Assembly: GCA_038750655.1 (NCBI GenBank)
Contig: JBCDGZ010000183.1
Location: 1 to 12,432 of the forward strand
Length of the DNA: 12,432 bases
From: JBCDGZ01 sp038750655
Lineage (GTDB): Bacteria; Bacteroidota; Bacteroidia; Chitinophagales; Saprospiraceae
Direction: 5' to 3'
In this document: one piece after another, positions 6,184 through 12,432 of the stretch
Layout: every line of letters begins with the position of its first letter
Position numbering within the stretch: the stretch's first letter is position 1
Notes under the pieces: model-generated
What the model was told of the DNA's origin: nothing
The model's input: the letters and a program-made list of their open reading frames with translations, nothing else
Databases searched by the model: none
Made by a program: the position numbers and the translations under genes

Positions 6184-9100
6184 ATATCTGTTTCCTAAAT
6201 GCGATTCATGAATTGGGCGGCGGTGAACTTTGGGTCCTGCGCGCCTGCGAGCAGTTGCCTCAGTGGGGCGTTGGCGTATCGGTCATCTGCCCTTATGGTT
6301 CGCCCTTGCACATCCAATGCGTGGAAAGGAAGATTAATGTTTTCACCTATCAAAATGAAAACGGAACGCCTTTCGTAGAACCCATCTATCATTTTCTGCA
6401 AAAAAATGCAGTTGATGTCTTGTACTGTACTGTCATTGGTACTTTCCACGAAGCGGAGGTCCTGAGCCGTATTGTACATCCCATTAATCAAGAGCGAACA
6501 GCACGCCGACTAGCCCTCATTTTGAAAACCGGACTCCCGAAGTTGCCTGCTGCTACTCCCGATTTTTACGGCGGCTTCCCGGGCAGTGCAGTGCGCCGCT
6601 TGCACGTGGTTAGCCAGTCTTGCAAAAGGTCCTTTGACCATTGGCATCCCGATCTAAGCCAAGATTTTATTGAAGTCAATTATGAAGGCATCGACTGGTC
6701 TGTTTTTGACCCAACGGCTTATGATAAAAGCCAAGCCCTCACCAAATTCCAATTGCCAGAAGATCGTTTCACCGTCTCCTACATCAGCCGATTGGTCCCC
6801 ATGAAAGGACATGATCATTTGCTAGTCGCCTTCCATACACTCGCAGCCCGTCATCCGCATCTACAGTTGGTACTCGCTGGCGAAGGGCCCTGCCGCCCCG
6901 ACCTCGAACAGCAAGCCGCTCAGCTAGGTATCCAAGATTGCGTATTCTTTTTAGGCCAAATTGACGATGTCCCTGCTTTGCTTGCCGCAAGTGATCTAAT
7001 TTGTCATCCCTCCCTCAACGACGGCCTGCCGAATGCCCTGGTGGAAGCCATCGCCATGCAAACGCCCGTCGTCGCCTCCAAAATCAGCGGCATCCCAGAG
7101 TTGATTGATCACGAAGAAAGCGGTCTGCTCTTCCCTCCCGGCGATACCAATGCCATCGTAGCGGCCATCGAGCAAACCCTCGCTCATCCCGAACGGGCTC
7201 GCGAAATGGCCCAAGTGGCCCGACAAAAGGCCCACACTAAATTTGACCAAAAACACAACTTCAGACGTCTCGTCGAACGACTGCAGGAAGAGCAAGCAGC
7301 TCTTGATCAAATTTATCCTCTAAAAAGTAATCCCCTATTCCAAGAAGTCATTCCCATTTTGTTTGTCATGACCAACTTGCGAACAGGAGGGGAAGAAACA
7401 GAAATCTCTCTACTGGCCCAGCACCTAGACCGCAGGAAATTCGACCTCCAAGTCCTCAGTTGCAGCGCAGTAGACGAGGCTTCCTTTGCTCCAGCCGCCC
7501 TTCGGGAAGCGCAAGTCGTTTACGATACCCACTGCCATGCTCTCAACAGCGCCGAAGAAAAGGTCGGCTACATTGTCGATTATATTCAGCGCAAAAATAT
7601 CCGAGTCGTCGTTGCTTGCCAAGATGTAAGTCTGGCTTATCATGCAGTGAGTAGGCTACCGAAGGAGCAGGTGGTATTTATCGAGCATGGAGGCATCCCC
7701 GAGGAGGCCCTGCGGGTTCCGAAGGACAGAACGGACTGCTACATCGGCGTTTCTCAAGCTATAGCAGATGTGGCCCGGCCGCTGCTGGCGCAGCCCGAGC
7801 GAGCAGTCTTCCTGCCGTCGATGGTTGATTTTCAGCGCTATAATCAGCACTCCAAAGCAGCACTGCGAGAAGCCTATCAGTTGCCTACGGAGGCTTGCAT
7901 TGTGCTCTTCGTCGGCCGTTTAGATGCCAAGAAGCGGGTAGAAATCGTCTTGGAGGCAGCGGCCCGCATTTTGGCGCAGCAGCAGAATGCGCTATTCCTC
8001 ATCATTGGCCCGCCCGACGCCTACCAGCCGCAGTACGCTCGGCTGCTTTACCAACTCGCAGAGCCGCTGACGGCGACGGGCCGACTGCTCTTCACCGGCG
8101 CCCGCGATGATGTCCCACTACTGATGGCGGCCAGCAATGTACTGGCTTTACCGGCCCTTGGTGAAGGGATGTCGCATGTGATCAATGAGGCGGGGGCGGC
8201 GGGCTTGGCCGTGGTGGCTTCTGCCTCTGGGGCAGCGGCGGAACAGCTGCAAGGTGGAGCCGCCGGGCGCTTAATTCCAGAGGAAGACAAGGAAGGATTT
8301 ATTCGGGCGCTAGTCGATCTGGTGGCTGATCCAGTAGCCCAACAGCACCTGGGCCGCCAACTCCAGCAAAGGGTCCAGACGCATTATTCGGCAGAAAGGG
8401 TTATTCCACAGTGGGCAAAATTATTAGAAGAACTGGCCCCTGGACCCATCGTACAGCAGGCTCCGGCCATTCATATTCCCAAAGAAGATATTCCCCCTTT
8501 TCCGCTCGAAATTCAGATTCAAAGCAACACCCGCTGCAATGCTTCGTGCATCATGTGTCCCTATCCCATCGTCTCCAAGGAGTTTCCGCACAGTCGCATG
8601 AGCGAGGAGCTTTATCTGGATATTTTGAATCAATGCAGTCGGGAATCCAGCCTGCGCCGAATCGAACCGTTTTTAATGAACGATCCTTTTACCGATAAGA
8701 GAATGGTGGACTGGATCACCATGGCCAAACAATTTGTTCCCCATGCGATGGTCACCCTCACTACCAACGGAGCACCGCTGGTCCCTAAAGTTGCCGATCG
8801 GCTCATCCACTCTGGCCTGGATGCCATCTGGTTCAGTTTCAACGGCGCGACCAAGGCAACCTACGAAAAAATCATGGGCATCTCCTTCGATCGCGTCAAG
8901 CGCAACATCGACTATTTGCTGTCCATCAAGCCGCCTAGTTTGCAGGTCTTCACCAATATGATTGATATGAATGAAATGAAGGGAGAGATTGAAGAAAACA
9001 TTCGCCATTGGATGAGCAAAGGCGTCGGCTCGGGAAGTTCGGTGCTGGTCAATCGCGGCGGCAACCTCGGCAATTTTGAAGAACTCAACTACAAACCTCA

Positions 9101-9341
9101 GAGCGATCAGCCCATTAAAATCTGCGATCTGCTGTTTCACAAAATGTACATTCTTTACAATGGCGACGCCGTGCTTTGCTGCATGGATTGGCGGCGGCAG
9201 GTGGTGATGGGCAATGTCATGGAGCAAAGCATCCAGGAAATTTGGCAGGGCGAAAAATACCAGCATTTTCGACGGCTGCACATCGAAGGGCGTTCGGAGG
9301 AATTGCCTTTATGTTCTACTTGCTCTTATTGCCACAATTAA
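6180..9341 (+). CDS. Three-domain fusion: GT4 glycosyltransferase - GT4 glycosyltransferase - radical SAM/SPASM
   Basis: The product has 1053 residues from ATG 6180, which overlaps the GT9 stop by four bases. Residues 1-378 are a GT-B/GT4 transferase: the N-terminal glycine loop LGGGE, SRLVPMKG with Arg204/Lys209, and a C-terminal motif with Asp281...Glu289 where EX7E is usual. Residues 389-755 are a second GT4 unit: loop LRTGGEE, VGRLDAKK and an intact Glu662...Glu670. Residues 765-1053 are radical SAM: CNASCIMC (Cys786, 790, 793) would bind the SAM-cleaving 4Fe-4S cluster. Cys982, Cys1000/1001, Cys1045, Cys1048 and Cys1051 form a SPASM-like auxiliary cluster region with the usual GNV...IW signature. 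The frame is continuous throughout. The same frame is open back to 5922, but that stretch overlaps the GT9 gene and the GT4 fold begins at MNICFLNA, so 6180 is preferred. The reaction and substrate (peptide or glycan) are not known. Confidence 0.9.
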   Translation: MNICFLNAIHELGGGELWVLRACEQLPQWGVGVSVICPYGSPLHIQCVERKINVFTYQNENGTPFVEPIYHFLQKNAVDVLYCTVIGTFHEAEVLSRIVHPINQERTARRLALILKTGLPKLPAATPDFYGGFPGSAVRRLHVVSQSCKRSFDHWHPDLSQDFIEVNYEGIDWSVFDPTAYDKSQALTKFQLPEDRFTVSYISRLVPMKGHDHLLVAFHTLAARHPHLQLVLAGEGPCRPDLEQQAAQLGIQDCVFFLGQIDDVPALLAASDLICHPSLNDGLPNALVEAIAMQTPVVASKISGIPELIDHEESGLLFPPGDTNAIVAAIEQTLAHPERAREMAQVARQKAHTKFDQKHNFRRLVERLQEEQAALDQIYPLKSNPLFQEVIPILFVMTNLRTGGEETEISLLAQHLDRRKFDLQVLSCSAVDEASFAPAALREAQVVYDTHCHALNSAEEKVGYIVDYIQRKNIRVVVACQDVSLAYHAVSRLPKEQVVFIEHGGIPEEALRVPKDRTDCYIGVSQAIADVARPLLAQPERAVFLPSMVDFQRYNQHSKAALREAYQLPTEACIVLFVGRLDAKKRVEIVLEAAARILAQQQNALFLIIGPPDAYQPQYARLLYQLAEPLTATGRLLFTGARDDVPLLMAASNVLALPALGEGMSHVINEAGAAGLAVVASASGAAAEQLQGGAAGRLIPEEDKEGFIRALVDLVADPVAQQHLGRQLQQRVQTHYSAERVIPQWAKLLEELAPGPIVQQAPAIHIPKEDIPPFPLEIQIQSNTRCNASCIMCPYPIVSKEFPHSRMSEELYLDILNQCSRESSLRRIEPFLMNDPFTDKRMVDWITMAKQFVPHAMVTLTTNGAPLVPKVADRLIHSGLDAIWFSFNGATKATYEKIMGISFDRVKRNIDYLLSIKPPSLQVFTNMIDMNEMKGEIEENIRHWMSKGVGSGSSVLVNRGGNLGNFEELNYKPQSDQPIKICDLLFHKMYILYNGDAVLCCMDWRRQVVMGNVMEQSIQEIWQGEKYQHFRRLHIEGRSEELPLCSTCSYCHN

Positions 9342-9365
9342 AAAATAGCTTTTCAAAAAACGGGT

Positions 9366-10316
9366 TTACTCTGCTGCCCTGGGCAGCTTCATTTCTGCTA
9401 ATGCCTCGTCGATACGGGTCTCTAGTTCTTCTGTGGAGCAGTTGATAGACAATACGCGATGGTAGTCAGGCGACCATCGCAGGGCGAAGGAGAGATCGGG
9501 CAGTTCTTGCATGAAGCTGGTCAGGGGGACCCGCAGGGCCCAAGCCAGATGCTTGATGCCGTTGTCCACGCCGATAAAATATTGACAGCGTTGAAGCATG
9601 GCCGCAACGGTGTGGATGGGCAGGTCAACTATTGGAACGAGGCGTTCGTGGCGCTGGCTAAACTGAGCAATGCGTTGGACTTCGCTAATAGCCAAGTGTT
9701 GGCGTTGCAGCCGTTGGGGTGTCGGCCAGTGAGAAAAGTCGAATTGTTGGGTGAAAAAATTCAGGACGATCACCTTGGGGTGTTCGAGTAAGCGGCCGAT
9801 GAAGGTATAGAGTTTTTCGGCGTAGTGGTTGAGCCATTCTGCGCCATACTTGGAGAGGTTGAGGCCGATGAAGATGGCGTCGTTGTAGGGGCCCAAATGT
9901 TGGTTTGCTGCTTGTGTGGCGGAGGGGGGGATGTGGAGCGTGGGGCGCTGGGCGAGGATAGTATAGAACGGCACCTTTAGGGCGCGCGCGGCGTCGAGGT
10001 AAAAGCCGCCGCCCCAGGCATCGTAGAAATAGTCGGCAGCGGCTAGCTTTTGCCGCGCTGCGGGAGGTAGGGTTTCCAGGCTGCCCATGGTCTCCATGCG
10101 GAGGGTTTCGGTTGGGCGGTGGAGAGATAGGACTTCGTTCGCTTCTCCGCACAGCTGGGCGATGCTGAGTTGTACGGGGCTACCAGCGGCATCGGAGTAG
10201 AGGGTGATGTGGGCCTGGGGATGCTTTTGCCGGACGAAAGGGAGGAGCCGTAGGCCGAGGATGTGGTCGCCGATTCCGCCTTCTAGTCTTACTGCTATGG
10301 TGGGATTATTTGCCAC
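9366..10316 (-). CDS. Glycosyltransferase family 9-like protein, GTG start
   Basis: The 316-residue product shows the GT9 N-terminal glycine/acid loop LEGGIGDHILGLRLLPF (residues 11-27) and the C-terminal motif FIGVDNGIKHLAWALRVP (247-264; Asp251, His256). The middle (about 70-200) is diverged from the other GT9 in the window. The start codon is GTG at 10316-10314: an in-frame TGA lies four codons upstream and the next Met is residue 74, so GTG is the only sensible start. It begins 5 nt after the stop of the 693-residue gene, indicating a two-gene minus-strand operon. No signal peptide is seen, as expected for a cytoplasmic GT-B transferase. Nucleotide-sugar transfer is inferred from the family; donor and acceptor are unknown. 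It faces the GT4-GT4-radical SAM gene and may contribute to the same glycan, but it is a separate transcription unit. Confidence 0.85.
   Translation of the reverse strand: MANNPTIAVRLEGGIGDHILGLRLLPFVRQKHPQAHITLYSDAAGSPVQLSIAQLCGEANEVLSLHRPTETLRMETMGSLETLPPAARQKLAAADYFYDAWGGGFYLDAARALKVPFYTILAQRPTLHIPPSATQAANQHLGPYNDAIFIGLNLSKYGAEWLNHYAEKLYTFIGRLLEHPKVIVLNFFTQQFDFSHWPTPQRLQRQHLAISEVQRIAQFSQRHERLVPIVDLPIHTVAAMLQRCQYFIGVDNGIKHLAWALRVPLTSFMQELPDLSFALRWSPDYHRVLSINCSTEELETRIDEALAEMKLPRAAE
9373..9387 (-). terminator. Weak candidate terminator hairpin at the convergent junction
   Basis: On the minus strand GCTGCC-CAG-GGCAGC forms a strong short stem over the last codons of the GT9-like gene. It is followed 12 nt later by T6 and then by a second T-run. 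The gap between stem and T-tract is too long for a canonical intrinsic terminator. The two operons converge with only 24 nt (9342-9365) between their stop codons, so some termination signal is expected nearby. Confidence 0.25.
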
Positions 10317-10321
10317 GCTTT

Positions 10322-12403
10322 CTAATCATTTTTTTTAGCCTTCTTGCCACTCTTTCCATCGTCACTGTCGGATCTTAAGTCTACATTATACTCCGAAGAA
10401 GACATGTTTAAAGCTTCTTCATCTTCTGTAATCAATGTTTTTACAATAAAGCCCAGCATTTTGTTTTGTAGCTTATCAAAGAATTCGCTTTGGGCATCTA
10501 TAATATAATCCAAAACCAATTCGGTAGGACTCGCACGATAAATCTTATATCGGATAAAAGCAGCAACAGGGGCATTGGGAAAGGTATTCGTATCAAATTC
10601 CTCTCCCCCCTTATTGGTTGTAATTGTTTGTCTCCCTCCATCGGTGGAAATCACTGCTTGTTTAGCAGTAGATTTTATACTATTGTTCACTTCGTAAGCC
10701 AACTTTACATACTTGTCATCCGCACCAGAAAGATAATTACCATTCATAGAGTTATCTTTCAGAAGATAGGCGGTAATTTTCAGCATATACTTATTCATAG
10801 GAACACTCATCAACGGTGTTTCCATGGCGAGCTGTTCTGTATTACAATAGGAACTTCCGCTCACCAGATTGCCTACCCGATCCACACCAGATAAGCTAAC
10901 CGCCTGTAAGTGGCACCAATCCTGTCCGATATGATATTTCGCATATTTTTGTGATGCGGCAGGAATTTTAGTTTCCTGCCAATCCGTCTTGGCAGTTAGA
11001 CCGGCCCCATTGCTAATGGTATTCAAGGCAAAGGTTGATGCAGAGATAGCAGAGCTAGCACTCAGCCCAGTTTTGAGGCCTTCAACGGCAACATAGTTCA
11101 ATATCTTAGCCATCTCTTTACCGGGCATTCCTTTTCGAGTCTGTTTCATTCCAATATTCACGCCTTTGTGCTTGACCTTTTTTCTAAGGTTCTTATTGCT
11201 TGAAAAAGCAGGCTTATTAAGCTCAACCAAGATACCATCATTATCCATATATTGAAATACGATCGGCGGATTTACGGGAATAAAGTCGTCGTAGCCCAAC
11301 CCATTGGGAAATGGATACACATCATCTTTTGACTTAGGGCTGTATTTGGCCCCATCAATACGTTTTAAAATTTTATAATTATAAGACTCATCACTACCCG
11401 CCGTACGATCAAGGTAAATTCTTCTCCAATACCTGAACTTAAAAAGTAGATCATAAGCATCTCCATTGAGGGGTCTCCTGGGCAATTGTGTTTCCATAAA
11501 ATAGAGCTCTTTACCCGCAGGCTTATATTTTATTAGATTATATTTCAAAGGCTGACCAGCACCGAATCCTAATTTTGTACCTATCTGTTTCTCCTCTTCG
11601 TACACAACAGTTGTTCTTATGCTTTTGTCCAGATTTGAGATCAGCCTGTCTTTACTCAATCCAAACATATGTACGCCAAACTTAATCCCGTTTATCTGAT
11701 CTGCATCATCTTTTCCGATGTAGTCCCAAAGATAGTCCTCGTCATTTACGCTGTCTGATCGAAATCCGGTTCCGGTCCCCCTTCCCCTTTTATCAGAAGA
11801 TAACAATAAGTCAATAGCTGCTCCTGATGTAGAGAAAATAAATTTATATTGATTAGTTATAGCAATTCCTTTACCACTACTAATTTTTTCACTTTCAATT
11901 TTTCCACTCCAATCCCCACTTCCCTTCACTTGTCCGTCCCCATTTACTACGTATAATGCTGCTTTTTCAAATTTCAGACAGCTATTAATCAAAGTCAGGA
12001 TAGACGCTCCGTAGGTTTCCGCTAGAAATCTCCTAGTGTATTTCGTGACGCCCTTCCCCTCTATTGATCCATTTAGCGAAAAATTTTCAAGATCGATGGA
12101 TTGTACTTCTATTTTAGTCTCCACATCGCCATTTTTTTTATTTTTAAACGTTGTTTTATAGTCTAGGCTTTCTAAAACAGAAGAAGAAATAGGGGAGAAG
12201 TAAAGGTGCTGGTCAGGTGGAAATAAAAACGCTATTGAAGCACAGTTATTCTCATCAATAAAATTAACATCAACGACTGGTCTTGGAGAAAGGTCGGTTG
12301 CTTTCTTAGCTATTGTTTTCAAAGCTGTTCTCAGTGCCAAGAAAAAACCCGGGGCATTAAACCTCCATTTAGAACCTACAAATTCAGCATTCTGATTAGT
12401 CAT
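10322..12403 (-). CDS. Uncharacterised 693-residue protein with DNA/RNA non-specific endonuclease-like C-terminal region
   Basis: I do not recognise residues 1-470. They are a mix of beta-rich and polar segments without a known motif, ending in a small-residue helix-like stretch (about 440-468, LSASSAISAST). Residues 495-528 read DWCHLQ...LSG...NLVSGSSYCNT...AME. This matches the H-L-x4-L-x-G-x5-NLV-[ST]-G-[ST]-x-Y-x-N...E pattern of the Endonuclease_NS_2/EndA branch of beta-beta-alpha-metal nucleases, with His498 as candidate general base and Asn521/Glu528 as metal-site candidates. The usual DRGH is DWCH here. Residues 616-640 (RYKIYRA...ELVLDYIIDAQSE) fit the family's closing strands. The tail is Asp/Lys/Ser-rich. 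No signal peptide is seen, but the frame stays open upstream to the window edge, so the start is provisional. It is the first gene of a pair with the GT9-like gene and is more A/T-rich than its neighbours. Nuclease activity is inference; a toxin or effector role is speculation. Confidence 0.7.
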   Translation of the reverse strand: MTNQNAEFVGSKWRFNAPGFFLALRTALKTIAKKATDLSPRPVVDVNFIDENNCASIAFLFPPDQHLYFSPISSSVLESLDYKTTFKNKKNGDVETKIEVQSIDLENFSLNGSIEGKGVTKYTRRFLAETYGASILTLINSCLKFEKAALYVVNGDGQVKGSGDWSGKIESEKISSGKGIAITNQYKFIFSTSGAAIDLLLSSDKRGRGTGTGFRSDSVNDEDYLWDYIGKDDADQINGIKFGVHMFGLSKDRLISNLDKSIRTTVVYEEEKQIGTKLGFGAGQPLKYNLIKYKPAGKELYFMETQLPRRPLNGDAYDLLFKFRYWRRIYLDRTAGSDESYNYKILKRIDGAKYSPKSKDDVYPFPNGLGYDDFIPVNPPIVFQYMDNDGILVELNKPAFSSNKNLRKKVKHKGVNIGMKQTRKGMPGKEMAKILNYVAVEGLKTGLSASSAISASTFALNTISNGAGLTAKTDWQETKIPAASQKYAKYHIGQDWCHLQAVSLSGVDRVGNLVSGSSYCNTEQLAMETPLMSVPMNKYMLKITAYLLKDNSMNGNYLSGADDKYVKLAYEVNNSIKSTAKQAVISTDGGRQTITTNKGGEEFDTNTFPNAPVAAFIRYKIYRASPTELVLDYIIDAQSEFFDKLQNKMLGFIVKTLITEDEEALNMSSSEYNVDLRSDSDDGKSGKKAKKND

Positions 12404-12432
12404 CAGTATACTATTAAATATTGGGGCAACTG

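Noticed and set aside
8673..9281. Minus-strand 202-residue frame opposite the radical SAM domain
   Set aside because: The sense strand encodes conserved radical SAM/SPASM motifs; no recognisable product on this strand.
9685..10152. 155-residue frame rich in Arg and Pro inside the minus-strand GT9-like gene
   Set aside because: It is the same strand but another frame of a clear GT9 gene; its low-complexity Arg/Pro/His composition is typical of frame-shifted GC-rich DNA.

Overview
The window looks like accessory chromosome from a Bacteroidota bacterium, probably of the Saprospiria/Haliscomenobacter/Lewinella type. This rests on a secreted protein built of HYR (Ig-like) repeats, start codons preceded by A/T-rich leaders instead of Shine-Dalgarno sequences, and one candidate promoter close to the Bacteroidetes TTG-N19-TAnnTTTG pattern. 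The taxonomic call is inference; no rRNA or marker gene is present.

Layout. (1) 1-1379, minus strand: the N-terminal 459 residues of a secreted HYR-repeat protein whose 3' end lies outside the window. Its last three visible modules are tandem copies with an exact 264-bp (88-residue) period. (2) 1380-2619: a 1.24-kb A/T-rich divergent spacer with no convincing gene, a small dyad near the HYR gene, and a candidate promoter and leader hairpin for the rightward operon. (3) 2620-9341, plus strand: a tight three-gene unit. It encodes a KP-43-like S8 (subtilisin) peptidase with no signal peptide and an unusual Ser/Thr-Pro/Ile/Val tail; a GT9 glycosyltransferase (3-nt gap); and a 1053-residue three-part protein GT4-GT4-radical SAM/SPASM (4-nt ATGA overlap). 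(4) 9366-12403, minus strand and convergent with a 24-nt gap: a 693-residue protein with a DNA/RNA non-specific endonuclease-like motif near its C-terminus, then (5-nt gap, GTG start) a second GT9-like glycosyltransferase.

How the genes may work together. The three-gene plus-strand unit is the most interesting part. The peptidase ends in about 93 residues with twelve Ser/Thr-Pro dipeptides, no acidic residue and only three basic residues. The next two genes encode three glycosyltransferase domains and a radical SAM domain. A reasonable but untested hypothesis is that the tail is the substrate of the downstream enzymes, so that the locus would be a protease-linked glycosylation/radical-SAM modification cassette. 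The main alternative is a surface-polysaccharide locus that happens to lie next to a protease. The convergent nuclease-like/GT9 pair might be a related module or an unrelated accessory insertion; its first gene is visibly more A/T-rich than its neighbours.
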